Origin: Candidatus Effluviviaceae Genus I sp.
GTDB lineage: Bacteria; Joyebacterota; Joyebacteria; Joyebacterales; Joyebacteraceae
Assembly: GCA_016867725.1 (NCBI GenBank)
Contig: VGIX01000003.1
Coordinates: 46,580-110,579, forward strand
Length of the DNA stretch: 64,000 nt
Reading direction: 5' to 3'
Made by a program: the position numbers and the translations under genes. Under the pieces are notes generated by a model. That model searched no databases. It worked only from the letters and a program-made list of their open reading frames with translations, and was not told the DNA's origin. Shown in pieces: positions 27,029-35,859 of this stretch; positions within the stretch are counted from its first letter, which is position 1; the number at the start of each line of letters is the position of its first letter.

Positions 27029-27251
27029 CGTCCCTCCCCAGGAGATGCCGCAGGCCGCGGAACGCCATCCAGCAGGCCATGGCGCCGAGAAGCAGGAACA
27101 TGTAGCTGAAGCGGTTGCCGTACCGAGGGAGTATGAGATCTACGAAGCGAACGAGCGCGTACACGATCATGCCCGCGCATGCGAGGTACGCCAGGCCGAG
27201 GATCGTCCTCAGGACGCGGACCTGTGTCGACGCCGGCGGCACGCGCGGCAT
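27006..27251 (-). CDS. Small two-helix membrane protein
   Basis: An 81-residue protein with two hydrophobic stretches (TILGLAYLACAGMIVYALV, residues 14-32; NRFSYMFLLLGAMACWMAF, 46-64) and a basic tail RDDGRGRRA. It belongs to no family I recognise. The 3' end overlaps the start of the HAD-kinase gene by 23 bases, so the two are probably translated together and may interact in the membrane. The ATG is 23 bases after the M28 peptidase stop, with AAGGGGG upstream. Confidence 0.5.
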   Translation of the reverse strand: MPRVPPASTQVRVLRTILGLAYLACAGMIVYALVRFVDLILPRYGNRFSYMFLLLGAMACWMAFRGLRHLLGRDDGRGRRA

Positions 27252-27274
27252 GAGGCCCCCTTCAGGCCGCGCCG

Positions 27275-29395
27275 CTATCGCAGCACGGCGAACTTCCCCG
27301 TCGCGACGTCGGACGGATCGACCTGCCCCTGGCCGTACGCCTGGAGCCGGTACACGTACACGCCGCTCGCCAGGGGCGGTCCCCCCCTGTTCAGCCGCTC
27401 CCACGGCACCGCGTTCCAACCGGGGAGCACACCCTCGTTGTCCTGGTCCGACGCCGAGACGTCGCGCCGCTTGGTGTAACTCCCGAGCGTCTGGCCCGTC
27501 AGGTCGAACAGCGTGAGGGCGACCGTCCACGCCTCGCGCGTGAGCTCGTACCGGAAGGTGATCTCGTCCGCCGCGCCCGACGGATTCGGGTACGCGTAGT
27601 GGCTGGCAAGCCTGAGCGTCGCGGCCCGCACGTACAGCGTCACGGCCGCCTCGTTGTCCGTCAGCGTGAGCTCGTCCGTTCCCGGGGCGACGACTTCCAC
27701 GGTCAGCACGTGCTCCCCGATGTCGCTCTCGTCCAGCTGCCACACGAACGTGTTCCGGATCACCTCCCCGCCCCCCACGACCCGCGACACCGCAGTCTCG
27801 AAGAGGAGCGCGCCGCTCCCCGGCGCCCCGTCCCAGACCCGCACCGTCGCGCTCACGGGCTCGCTCGGCCCGAACGCGTGCACGTCCACGGTCACGGGCA
27901 CCGCGTTCCCGGCCACGAGCGCAGTTCGGTTGACCGCCACGTCCTCCTGGAAGACCGCGAGGTTGATCTGCCCGTCGGGATCGGCGAACCGCGCGAGACT
28001 CCCGGCGATCGCCTTCGCGACGACCGCGAGCTGCGACGGGAACACGTTCCCGACGGTGTCGCGCACGGAGTGGTAGGAGGGGTTCCTCGTCGTCGGGTGA
28101 GCGTGCTCGATCGCGACGACGGCGTCGTACCCGGTCCTCCAGAAGCTCGCGTGGTCGCTGTAGGCGAGCGCCTCGTCGATGCGCAGGACGCTCGAACCGG
28201 CGAACGCGCCAGGGTGCTCCTCGACGGTGCCGAGGATCCAGTCCGCGAGCCACTTCGACCCCGGGTTGGTGACGATGTGGCACGTGTCGGGGTGGTCGGC
28301 GGAGCGCTTGTACGCCACCATGTCCACGTTGAGCACGCCGTAGATGGTGTCTCCCGCAGCAGCGACGGCGTCGGCGTACTGGCCGCTGCCGAGAAGCCCC
28401 AGCTCCTCCCCCGAGAACAGGGCGAAGCGGACGTCGAACGGCAGCGTCACCCCCGAGAGAGCGCGCGCTACCTCGATGGCCACCGCCACGCCCGTGGCGT
28501 TGTCGTCGGCGCCAGGCGCGGGGTTGTCGCACCACCAGTAGTAGCCGTCCCTCAGGGACCCCGAAAACGAGATGGCGTCGTAGTGGGCGCAGACGATGTA
28601 GCAGCCGCCGAGCCGGCCCGTCCCCTCAAGGACCCCGATGACGTTGTCGGCCGGGTAGGTCACGATGGGCCCTGAAGGACCCTGCTCGCACGTGTATCCC
28701 AGAATGCCGAACCGCTGCGTGTCCACGGGCGCGCCGCCCGGGAGGACCGCTTCAAGCTGCCCCTCGACGTACGGCCTGGCCTCCGTGAGGCACTCCGCGC
28801 GCCGCACGTACCGGCTGCGCGGCGCGCCGCCCGGGTACTGACTGAGGCGCTCCACGTGCGCCATGAGCGAGTCGGCCGAGATGCCGCTCATGACGTCGGC
28901 CACGAGCCCGCGCACCGCGCGGCCGTCCCGCTCCGCCGTGGTCCGCACGTGCGCGGGCGGCTCGCCGTCGAACCACCGCTCGGCCCTCACGGCCTCGGGC
29001 AGCGGGTACATCATGAAGCACGCGGCCCGCAGGCCGTCCTCCGCCCCGCCGAACGGCTCGACGAGCACGGCCCCGCGCGGCTCGCTCCACAGCGCCGTGC
29101 CGTACGGCCGCAGGACCTCGGGCCCGCCCGCCGGGTAGCAGATGTAGAGCGGCGCCCGTCCGTCGATCCCGGCCACCTCTTCGCACGTGAGCCTGCCGCG
29201 ACGGAGGTTCTCACCGAGCAGCGCGTCGCCCGCCACGAGCGCGTGGGTCGTGCCGACGAACCGGACGACCGCCCGCGCGGCGAGCGCCGTCTCCAGCGCA
29301 GCGCCGTCGTCCAGCGCAAGGTTGTACAGGGTGTCACCCGAGGCGTTGGCGGACAGAAGGAGAAGCAGCGCGACAAGCGTGAGACGGCCTGCCAT
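27275..29395 (-). CDS. Secreted M28 zinc aminopeptidase with FlgD-like C-terminal domain
   Basis: A 706-residue secreted enzyme. The signal peptide is RLTLVALLLLLSANASG. The M28 catalytic core lies at about residues 260-470: CAHYDAISF (His), GADDNATG (bridging Asp), SGEELGLLGS (catalytic and binding Glu), NVDMVAY (Asp) and SDHASFW (His), all five zinc ligands present. A beta-rich CARDB-like linker follows (VAGNAVPVTVDV; TLTDNEAAVTLYV). The last 100 residues (YPNPSGAADEITFRYEL; LFDLTGQTLGSY; LASGVYVYRLQA) are a FlgD-Ig-like domain common at the C-termini of secreted proteins in FCB-type bacteria. GGGAGGTG precedes the ATG. Confidence 0.85.
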   Translation of the reverse strand: MAGRLTLVALLLLLSANASGDTLYNLALDDGAALETALAARAVVRFVGTTHALVAGDALLGENLRRGRLTCEEVAGIDGRAPLYICYPAGGPEVLRPYGTALWSEPRGAVLVEPFGGAEDGLRAACFMMYPLPEAVRAERWFDGEPPAHVRTTAERDGRAVRGLVADVMSGISADSLMAHVERLSQYPGGAPRSRYVRRAECLTEARPYVEGQLEAVLPGGAPVDTQRFGILGYTCEQGPSGPIVTYPADNVIGVLEGTGRLGGCYIVCAHYDAISFSGSLRDGYYWWCDNPAPGADDNATGVAVAIEVARALSGVTLPFDVRFALFSGEELGLLGSGQYADAVAAAGDTIYGVLNVDMVAYKRSADHPDTCHIVTNPGSKWLADWILGTVEEHPGAFAGSSVLRIDEALAYSDHASFWRTGYDAVVAIEHAHPTTRNPSYHSVRDTVGNVFPSQLAVVAKAIAGSLARFADPDGQINLAVFQEDVAVNRTALVAGNAVPVTVDVHAFGPSEPVSATVRVWDGAPGSGALLFETAVSRVVGGGEVIRNTFVWQLDESDIGEHVLTVEVVAPGTDELTLTDNEAAVTLYVRAATLRLASHYAYPNPSGAADEITFRYELTREAWTVALTLFDLTGQTLGSYTKRRDVSASDQDNEGVLPGWNAVPWERLNRGGPPLASGVYVYRLQAYGQGQVDPSDVATGKFAVLR

Positions 29396-29436
29396 GGTGA
29401 GCACCTCCCGCGTTCCGCACGCTCGCACTTCCGATC

Positions 29437-29463
29437 GGGGCCGGCGGCCTCGCCGCCGGCCCC
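29437..29463 (-). terminator. GC-rich hairpin between tRNA-Arg and the M28 gene
   Basis: A perfect 12-bp stem (GGGGCCGGCGGC with GCCGCCGGCCCC) and a three-base loop, seven bases after the tRNA CCA end and about 40 bases before the peptidase start. No T run is present. It is a likely 3' boundary for the tRNA-containing transcript. Confidence 0.45.
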
Positions 29464-29469
29464 CTCGCC

Positions 29470-29546
29470 TGGCGCGCCCGGAGGGACTTGAACCCCCGAC
29501 ACCTGGAACCGGAGTCCAGTGCTCTATCCAACTGAGCTACGGGCGC
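29470..29546 (-). tRNA. tRNA-Arg (anticodon CCG), CCA encoded
   Basis: Minus-strand 77-mer folding as a cloverleaf: acceptor GCGCCCG/CGGGCGC, D-arm GCTC...GAGC, anticodon arm CTGGA-CTCCGGT-TCCAG (anticodon CCG, codon CGG), T-loop GGTTCAAGTCC, then G and a genome-encoded CCA. The first 23 bases overlap the end of the DUF362 gene, so it is probably processed from that transcript. Confidence 0.95.
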
Positions 29547-30660
29547 TGTCTGCGATCTCGATGAGCTGGTAGTTCCGCGTGCCGAGCCCCAGCTCCTCGG
29601 CATGGCGTAGCTGCTCGGTCGGGTCCACCTCGGCGTGGAGGTCGCGGAACTTGTCCCCCCCACGGCGGTAGTTCTGGGAGATGTCGCTCCCCCTGGCCAC
29701 GGGCGCCTCGTTCACCAGGTCGTAGCACGCCTGGTCGGCGGCGACCGGATCCAGCGACGCGATCACGCCGATGTCCGGAACGATGGGCGCCTTCGCCGCG
29801 CCGTAGCAGTCGCAGAGCGGGTGCACGTCGGTGATGAAGTTGACGTACCCGATCCGCCCCGGCTTCGTGGCGGCGATCGCCGCGAGGTATTCTACCATCT
29901 TCCTCTGGAACACGTCAGCGGATTCGTTCCAGTGGATGCTCACCGCCCGTTGGGGACAGACGACGATGCACTCGGCGCAGCCGATGCACTTCTCGGGGTC
30001 GATCGTCGCCTTCTCCCCCACCGTGATGGCGTCGGCCGGACACCACGCGACGCACGTCCCGCAAGCGACGCAGCTTGGCCGCACGAACGGTCTGGTCGTG
30101 GAGTGCTGGTCCAGCTTGCCGGCGCGCGACGCCCCGCCCATCCCCAGGTTCTTGATGGCCCCGCCGAACCCGGAGACCTCGTGTCCCTTGAAGTGCGCAA
30201 CGGACAGGATGGCGTCCGCCTTCACGAGGTCGGCGCCGAACGGCGCCTCGGTGACGTGCCGGCCGCGGGCCGGCAGGCGGATCTCCGAGGTGCCGTGGAG
30301 GCCGTCCGCGACGACGACCGGCGCCCCGACCGCGGCGTACGTGAACCCGTGCTCGGCCGCCGTCCGGAGGTGCGTCACCGAGTCGCTCCTGGTCCCCCGA
30401 TAGAGCGTGTTGCAGTCGGTGAGGAAGGGCCTCGCGCCCTGCTTGAGCAACCACGCGACGATCCGCCGCACGAAGCGCGGCCTGACGTGGCCGGTCTCGT
30501 TGCTCTCACCGAAGTGCAGCTTGACGGCGACGGTGTCGTTCGCCCGGACGACGCCGGCCATCCCGCTCGACTCGAGCAGGAGGTCGAGCCGGGCGGCGAT
30601 GTCGTCGCCGCCTGCCTCCCCGACCCGCAGCAGATACACGGGGCTCTTCGCGCCGCTCAC
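29524..30660 (-). CDS. DUF362 protein with two [4Fe-4S] ferredoxin motifs
   Basis: A 378-residue protein. The DUF362 body has VAVKLHFGESNETGHVRP, FLTDCNTLY, and DAILSVAHFKGHEVSGFGGAIKNLGMG. Two ferredoxin clusters follow: CVACGTCVAWCPADAI and CIGCAECIVVCPQRAV. Such proteins occur widely in anaerobes, and their role is uncertain (electron transfer or metal handling). The GTG start shares four bases with the nadK stop. The C-terminal seven codons and the stop lie inside tRNA-Arg, an unusual overlap; the end IADSARSSVG has no clear family counterpart, so the original C-terminus may have been shorter. Confidence 0.8.
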   Translation of the reverse strand: MSGAKSPVYLLRVGEAGGDDIAARLDLLLESSGMAGVVRANDTVAVKLHFGESNETGHVRPRFVRRIVAWLLKQGARPFLTDCNTLYRGTRSDSVTHLRTAAEHGFTYAAVGAPVVVADGLHGTSEIRLPARGRHVTEAPFGADLVKADAILSVAHFKGHEVSGFGGAIKNLGMGGASRAGKLDQHSTTRPFVRPSCVACGTCVAWCPADAITVGEKATIDPEKCIGCAECIVVCPQRAVSIHWNESADVFQRKMVEYLAAIAATKPGRIGYVNFITDVHPLCDCYGAAKAPIVPDIGVIASLDPVAADQACYDLVNEAPVARGSDISQNYRRGGDKFRDLHAEVDPTEQLRHAEELGLGTRNYQLIEIADSARSSVG

Positions 30661-31526
30661 CGCTCCACCACCCTCCCCGACCAGCGCAGCTTCCGCCCGA
30701 GGATCTCGTAGTAGGAGTGTCGCCCGATCTCGATGAGACGCGCGCTCCGCTCCGCCCTCCGCACGACGATCGCGTCGCCCGTCTCCATGCCGCACAGGCG
30801 GTCGCCGTCCACGCTCACGACCGCCTCGCCGTCGGACGACAGCATGCGCACCTCGACGGAGGCGGTCGGCGGCAGGACGCAGGCGCGGATGCTGAGCGAG
30901 TGCGGGCAGATCGGGGTGACGACGATGGCCTCGACTCCGGGCATCACGACGGGCCCGCCCGCCGAGAGCGCGTACGCCGTCGAGCCCGTGGGCGTGGAGA
31001 GGATGATGCCGTCCGCCGCGAAGCGCGTGATGAGGTCCCCGTCCACGCGGGCCTCGAACGAGAGCATGCGGGACGCGGCGCCGTTGCGGACGACGAAGTC
31101 GTTGAGCGCCACGGCCGACCCGCCCGTGCGTTCCACCGCGCCCGCGAGCATCATGCGGGGGCGGGCGACGAGCGCCCCGGCCCGCGCGTCCGCCAGCACG
31201 GCCGGCAGCTCGTCCGCGCCGACCTGCGTCAGGAACCCGAGGCTGCCGAGGTTCACGCCGAAGACCGGGACCTCACGGCCCGTGCGCGCGATCGCCCGCA
31301 CCGCCGCGAGCAGCGTCCCGTCGCCCCCCAGCGCGAACACGAGGTCGGACTCGGCCGCCACCCGGTCCACGGGCGCGCCCTCCGCGGCCCGGCCGCGAAG
31401 CGCCGCGACGAGGTCCTCCTGCACGAGCGCCGTGAGGCCCTGCGCGCCGCACCAGTCGAGGACCGCGTCCATGGCGGCGCCCAGACCCCCCTTGCGGGGG
31501 TTGCCGATGATCCCCACCGTCTTCAT
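30657..31526 (-). CDS. nadK: NAD kinase
   Basis: Phosphorylates NAD+ to NADP+. The 289-residue protein has the diagnostic FALGGDGTLLAAVR (GGDGT), FGVNLGSLGFLTQV (GxLGFL), LNDFVVRNG (usually LNE) and ADGIILSTPTGSTAYALSAGG, followed by PICPHSLS (usually P.xPH.ls). All nucleotide and catalytic elements are present. The ATG overlaps the dxs stop (ATGA), and its stop overlaps the DUF362 GTG. It is part of a tightly coupled operon running from rny to tRNA-Arg. Confidence 0.94.
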   Translation of the reverse strand: MKTVGIIGNPRKGGLGAAMDAVLDWCGAQGLTALVQEDLVAALRGRAAEGAPVDRVAAESDLVFALGGDGTLLAAVRAIARTGREVPVFGVNLGSLGFLTQVGADELPAVLADARAGALVARPRMMLAGAVERTGGSAVALNDFVVRNGAASRMLSFEARVDGDLITRFAADGIILSTPTGSTAYALSAGGPVVMPGVEAIVVTPICPHSLSIRACVLPPTASVEVRMLSSDGEAVVSVDGDRLCGMETGDAIVVRRAERSARLIEIGRHSYYEILGRKLRWSGRVVER

Positions 31527-33424
31527 CGCTCCGCGCCTCCCCGGCCTCCGCCCGCGATGAGACCGCGGGCCGCCGCCGCCACGCCGTGCGCCGTGAGGCC
31601 GCACCGCTCGAGCAACCGCTCGCGCGTCGCGTGCGTCACGAACTCGTCCGGAAGCCCCATGAGGCGAACCGGGACACCGTGGAGCCCCGACGACTGCAGG
31701 AGCTCGAGGACCGCCGCGCCGAACCCTCCGCTCGTCACGTTCTCCTCGATCGTGACGATCCGCCCGGTCGTCCGCGCCTCCTCCTCGATCACATCGCCGT
31801 CCAGCGGCTTGACGAACCGCGCGTTCACGACCGATGCGCCCACGCCCTCGGCCGCGAGGTCCTCCGCCGCCCTGGACGCGACGCCCACCATGGGCCCCAC
31901 GGCGATGAGCGAGACGTCGCCGCCCTCGCGCAGCCGCTCGGCCTTGCCCAGGGGCACGGCGACCGGCTCGAAGTCCATGCGGACGCCGAGGCCCGCGCCG
32001 CGAGGGTACCGCACCGCGATCGGCCCCTCGTCGTGCTCGACGGCCGTCCGGACCATCGCCGCGAGCTCGTTCTCGTCCTTCGGCGCCATGACGACGAGGT
32101 TCGGCACGGCGCGCAGGAACGAGAGGTCGAACGCCCCGTGATGCGTCGGGCCGTCGTCCCCCACGAGCCCGCCGCGGTCGATGAGGAATCGCACCGGCAG
32201 CCTCTGCAGGCAGACGTCGTGGACGATCTGGTCGTAGGCGCGCTGGAGGAACGTCGAGTAGACGGCCACGACGGGCTTCATGCCCGCCGCGGCGAGGCCC
32301 GCCGCGAAGGTCACGGCGTGCTGCTCGGCGATGCCCACGTCGAAGAAGCGGTCGGGGAAGCGCTTCGCGAAGTGCGAGAGCCCCGTCCCGTCCGGCATCG
32401 CCGCCGTGATGGCCACGATCCTGTCGTCCTTCTCTGCGAGCGACACGAGCGTGCGTCCGAACGCCTCGGTGTAGGAGATGGCCGTCGGCATGGACGTCGT
32501 CGTTCCGGTCGCCTTGTCGAACGACCCGACCCCGTGAAACCTGGGAGCGTCGTCCTCCGCGGGCTGGTAGCCCTTCCCCTTGACCGTGATGACGTGGACG
32601 AGGAGCGGGCCCGCCATGAGCCTGAGGCGCTCGAACGACTCGACGAGGGTCTCGACGTTGTGCCCGTCGAGCGGACCGAAGTACTTGAATCCCAGCTCCT
32701 CGAAGAGGACGCCCGGCACGAGGAGTCCGCGAATCCCCTCGAGGGTCCGGCTCGCGAGCTCGCGGGCCCGCGAGCCCACGCCCGGGACCCTGCCGAGGAT
32801 GTCCCAGACCTCGGCCTCGAGCCTGTGGTAGGTCGGCGCGGACCGCAGCCGCGTGAGGTACTGCGAGAGCGCCCCCACGTTCTTGGAGATGGACATCCTG
32901 TTGTCGTTCACGACGACGATGAGGTTCTTCTTCAGATGGCCGGCCTGGTTGAGTCCCTCGAGGGCAAGGCCGGCGGTGAGCGCCCCGTCGCCGATCACGG
33001 CGATCACGCGGCCCTCGCGGGCGAGGAAGTCGCGCCCGCAGACGATGCCGAGGGCCGCCGAGATGGACGTCGAGGAATGGCCGGTGTTGAACGCGTCGTG
33101 CGGGCTCTCCTCGCGCCTGGGGAAGCCCGCGATGCCCCCCTCCTGCCGAAGCGTCTCGAACGAGTCGCGCCGTCCCGTGATGAGCTTGTGCGCGTAGCTC
33201 TGATGTCCGACGTCCCAGAGAATGCTGTCGCGGGGCGAGTCGAAGACGTAGTGCAGGGCCAGCGTGAGCTCGACGACCCCGAGGCTGGGCGCGAGGTGCC
33301 CGCCGTTGCGCGAGACCACGCGGATGATCTCCTGACGGACCTCCTCGCCGAGCGGAACGAGGTCCCTCGGGCTCAGCGCCCGGAGGTCCTGAGGCGAGTT
33401 GATGCCGTCGAGGATCCGTGCCAC
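31523..33424 (-). CDS. dxs: 1-deoxy-D-xylulose-5-phosphate synthase
   Basis: TPP-dependent first step of the MEP isoprenoid pathway. The protein of 633 residues begins ILDGINSPQDLRALS and has WDVGHQSYAHKLITGR, NTGHSSTSISAALG, VIGDGALTAGLALEGLN (TPP/Mg loop), the second-domain DGTGLSHFAKRFPDRFFDVGIAEQ segment (read as FFDVGIAEQHAVTFAAGLA), and HHGAFDLSF. GTG is the start; the ribosome site is a weak GGCGGAAG. With the ispA-type synthase upstream it gives a local isoprenoid module, placed between xseB and nadK. Confidence 0.95.
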   Translation of the reverse strand: MARILDGINSPQDLRALSPRDLVPLGEEVRQEIIRVVSRNGGHLAPSLGVVELTLALHYVFDSPRDSILWDVGHQSYAHKLITGRRDSFETLRQEGGIAGFPRREESPHDAFNTGHSSTSISAALGIVCGRDFLAREGRVIAVIGDGALTAGLALEGLNQAGHLKKNLIVVVNDNRMSISKNVGALSQYLTRLRSAPTYHRLEAEVWDILGRVPGVGSRARELASRTLEGIRGLLVPGVLFEELGFKYFGPLDGHNVETLVESFERLRLMAGPLLVHVITVKGKGYQPAEDDAPRFHGVGSFDKATGTTTSMPTAISYTEAFGRTLVSLAEKDDRIVAITAAMPDGTGLSHFAKRFPDRFFDVGIAEQHAVTFAAGLAAAGMKPVVAVYSTFLQRAYDQIVHDVCLQRLPVRFLIDRGGLVGDDGPTHHGAFDLSFLRAVPNLVVMAPKDENELAAMVRTAVEHDEGPIAVRYPRGAGLGVRMDFEPVAVPLGKAERLREGGDVSLIAVGPMVGVASRAAEDLAAEGVGASVVNARFVKPLDGDVIEEEARTTGRIVTIEENVTSGGFGAAVLELLQSSGLHGVPVRLMGLPDEFVTHATRERLLERCGLTAHGVAAAARGLIAGGGRGGAER

Positions 33425-33471
33425 GCCGCTTCCGCCTTTCGCGCAGGCCGAACGCCGCCCGTCCCGCGCCC

Positions 33472-34368
33472 TCAGCGCCTGCGCTCGACGATGTACCGGG
33501 CGATCTCCGTGAGAGGCCTCGCGGTCGCTCCGAACCGGTCCAGCGCCGCCACGGCCTGGTCGGCGAGTCTCCGGGCCTCCCGCTCGGCCGCCTCGGCGCC
33601 CACGACGCCGGGATACGTGAGCTTCCCGCGGGCCACGTCCTTCCGGACGGCCTTCCCCATCTCGTCGGCGCTGCCCGTCACGTCGAGCAGATCGTCCCTG
33701 ATCTGGAACGCGAGGCCGGCGGCCCGCCCGTAGGCCGTGAGCGCCGCGACGTCGTCGGCGCCCGCGCCCGCCGCGAGCGCGCCGACGCGCACCGACGCCG
33801 CGAGGGGCAGCGCCGTCTTGCGGGTGTGGATCAGCGTGATGGAGGCGAGGTCCGGGGGCGCGCCCTCCATCGCAATGTCGGCCGCCTGCCCGCCGACCAT
33901 CCCGCGGCTCCCGTTCGCCTCGGCCAGCTCGCGGATCACCGCGACTTTCCTCTCGGGCGCAAGGCGCTCGTCACCCGCCACGACCTCGAACGCGAGGGTG
34001 AGCAGCGCGTCGCCCGCGAGGATGGCGAGCGCTTCCCCGAAGACGCGGTGGCTCGTCGGCCTCCCGCGTCGCTCGTCGTCGTCGTCCATCGCCGGCAGGT
34101 CGTCATGAATGAGCGAGTACGTGTGGATGAGCTCGAGCGCGCAGGCTGGGACGAGGACGCCGTCGTCGGCGCCGCCCACGAGCTCGAACGCCGACAGCGC
34201 GAGGATCGGCCGCAGGCGCTTGCCGCCCGAGAACACGCTGTATCGCATGGCCTCGTGGAGACGGTCCTCCGAGGACGCCCCGGCCCCTCCCGCGGACGGC
34301 AGACAGCGGTCGAGGGCCTCCTCGACGAGCGCGCGCCTGGCATCCAGGTACTCAGTGAGGAACGACAC
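33472..34368 (-). CDS. ispA: Short-chain polyprenyl (farnesyl/geranylgeranyl) diphosphate synthase
   Basis: A 298-residue trans-prenyl synthase. It has GGKRLRP, the first aspartate-rich motif DDLPAMDDDDERRGRPTSH (DDx4D), GMVGGQAADI, KTALPL and the second motif FQIRDDLLDVTG. Product length cannot be fixed by eye, but the two extra residues in the first motif are typical of bacterial farnesyl-diphosphate synthases. GTG lies four bases after the xseB stop, and the usual order xseA-xseB-ispA-dxs is kept here. A second paralogue sits in the polysaccharide cluster at 56703. Confidence 0.88.
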   Translation of the reverse strand: MSFLTEYLDARRALVEEALDRCLPSAGGAGASSEDRLHEAMRYSVFSGGKRLRPILALSAFELVGGADDGVLVPACALELIHTYSLIHDDLPAMDDDDERRGRPTSHRVFGEALAILAGDALLTLAFEVVAGDERLAPERKVAVIRELAEANGSRGMVGGQAADIAMEGAPPDLASITLIHTRKTALPLAASVRVGALAAGAGADDVAALTAYGRAAGLAFQIRDDLLDVTGSADEMGKAVRKDVARGKLTYPGVVGAEAAEREARRLADQAVAALDRFGATARPLTEIARYIVERRR

Positions 34369-34372
34369 GCGG

Positions 34373-34615
34373 TCAGTCCCCCTCGGGCGGCTCGCCCTCG
34401 AAGTCCTCGAGCCCGAGCTCGCCCTGCACGCCCCTGACGAGCCGCTGCACGCGCTCCTCGGCCTTGGCCAGCGCCTTCGACAGAGACTCGGCGAGCTTCA
34501 TGCCGTCCTCGAACGCCCTGAGCGACTCGTCGAGGCCGAGCTCGTTCCGCTCGAGCCGCGCGACGATCTCCTCGAGCTTCGCCATGTCGTCCTCGAACGT
34601 CGGCTTCTTGCTCAC
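34373..34615 (-). CDS. xseB: Exodeoxyribonuclease VII small subunit
   Basis: An 80-residue helical protein with the family core TFEDDMAKLEEIVARLERNE, LGLDESLRAFEDGMKLAES and the acidic tail FEGEPPEGD. It binds XseA to make the oligomeric exonuclease VII. The GTG start shares four bases with the xseA stop (GTGA). Confidence 0.93.
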   Translation of the reverse strand: MSKKPTFEDDMAKLEEIVARLERNELGLDESLRAFEDGMKLAESLSKALAKAEERVQRLVRGVQGELGLEDFEGEPPEGD

Positions 34616-35859
34616 GCAGCCCTCTCCTTCCCGCCGCGAACGGAGTTCACCGTGCAGTCGAACGCGCCGTCCGCGACCGTCACCCTGACCTGCGACCCCG
34701 GCGCAACGTCCGCGGCCGAGGTCACCGCCGACAGGACCGGCAGGAGCGCGACGGACGCGAACCCCCTCGCCAGGACCTTCGCGGGGTCGGCGAGGGCGAG
34801 CTCCGCGGCGTAGCGCTCGACGCGCGCCCGCCGGAGCGCGAGCGCGGTCCTCGCGGCCGCCGCGGCCCGCCCGCCCAGCTCGTCCACGCGCTGGGACAGG
34901 CGCTCGATCTGATCGAGCGGGATCCGGAGCCCGTAGGCCCCGCGAAGGGCCGCGGCGCGCTCCGCGTGTCGGCGGAGCCGGGAGCGCACCGCGCGCTCGA
35001 CCCGCCCGGCGGAGACCAGGATCGAGCGCAGGAGGGCGCGACGGTCCGGGACCGCGATCTCCGCGGCGTTCGACGGCGTCGCCGCGCGGACGTCCGCCAC
35101 GAAGTCCGCGATCGTGAAGTCCACCTCGTGACCCACGGCCGAGATGACCGGCGTGCGCATCGCGTGGATCGCGCGCGCGACGCGTTCGTCGTTGAACGCC
35201 CACAGGTCTTCGAGGGAGCCTCCGCCACGCCCGACGATGCAGACATCGGCGCCGCCCCACTCGTCCACCATGCCGAGCGCCGCGACGATCGCCGGCGCCG
35301 CCTCGGCGCCCTGGACGGGCACGGGCACGACGACGATGCGCACGGAGGGCATCCGCGCGCGCGCGACGCGGATGACGTCGCGCACGGCCGCGCCCGTCGG
35401 CGAGGTGACCACCGCGACCGTCCTCGGGAAGCGCGGCGCGGGGACCTTGCCGGCCTTGTCGAAGAGCCCCTCGGCCTCGAGCTTCCGCTTGAGCGCCTCG
35501 AACGCGGCAGCGAGCTCCCCGATGCCCGCGGGGCGCATCCGCTCGACGTAGAGCTGGTATCTGCCGGACGGCTCGTAGACGCCGACGCGCCCGAACGCAA
35601 GCACCTTCATGCCGCTCTGCGGCGCGAAGGCGAGCTTCGCGTTCGCCTGCCGGAACATCACCGCCGGGAGCTGGCTCTTCTCGTCCTTGAGCGTGAAGTA
35701 CATGTGGCCGGAGCTGTGGCGGTTGAAGTTCGAGATCTCGCCCTCGACCCAGACCGAGGGAAGCGACTCCTCGAGGATGTGCTTGACCGCCGCCGTCACC
35801 TCGCTGACGGTGTACGTGCGTTCCGCCGGCCGCGACTCGTCGCCCCGCGAAGGTGTCAT
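34612..35859 (-). CDS. xseA: Exodeoxyribonuclease VII large subunit
   Basis: A bidirectional single-strand DNA exonuclease subunit of 415 residues. The N-terminal OB fold carries YTVSEVTAAVKHILEESL, WVEGEISNFNRHSSGHMYF and LKDEKSQLPAVMF. The catalytic part has VAVVTSPTGAAVRDVIRV, IVGRGGGSLEDLWAFNDE and PVISAVGHEVDFTIADFVAD, and the C-terminal coiled coil ends near LARGFA. All known conserved residues in these blocks are present. It overlaps folD by four bases upstream and xseB by four downstream. Confidence 0.95.
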   Translation of the reverse strand: MTPSRGDESRPAERTYTVSEVTAAVKHILEESLPSVWVEGEISNFNRHSSGHMYFTLKDEKSQLPAVMFRQANAKLAFAPQSGMKVLAFGRVGVYEPSGRYQLYVERMRPAGIGELAAAFEALKRKLEAEGLFDKAGKVPAPRFPRTVAVVTSPTGAAVRDVIRVARARMPSVRIVVVPVPVQGAEAAPAIVAALGMVDEWGGADVCIVGRGGGSLEDLWAFNDERVARAIHAMRTPVISAVGHEVDFTIADFVADVRAATPSNAAEIAVPDRRALLRSILVSAGRVERAVRSRLRRHAERAAALRGAYGLRIPLDQIERLSQRVDELGGRAAAAARTALALRRARVERYAAELALADPAKVLARGFASVALLPVLSAVTSAADVAPGSQVRVTVADGAFDCTVNSVRGGKERAA

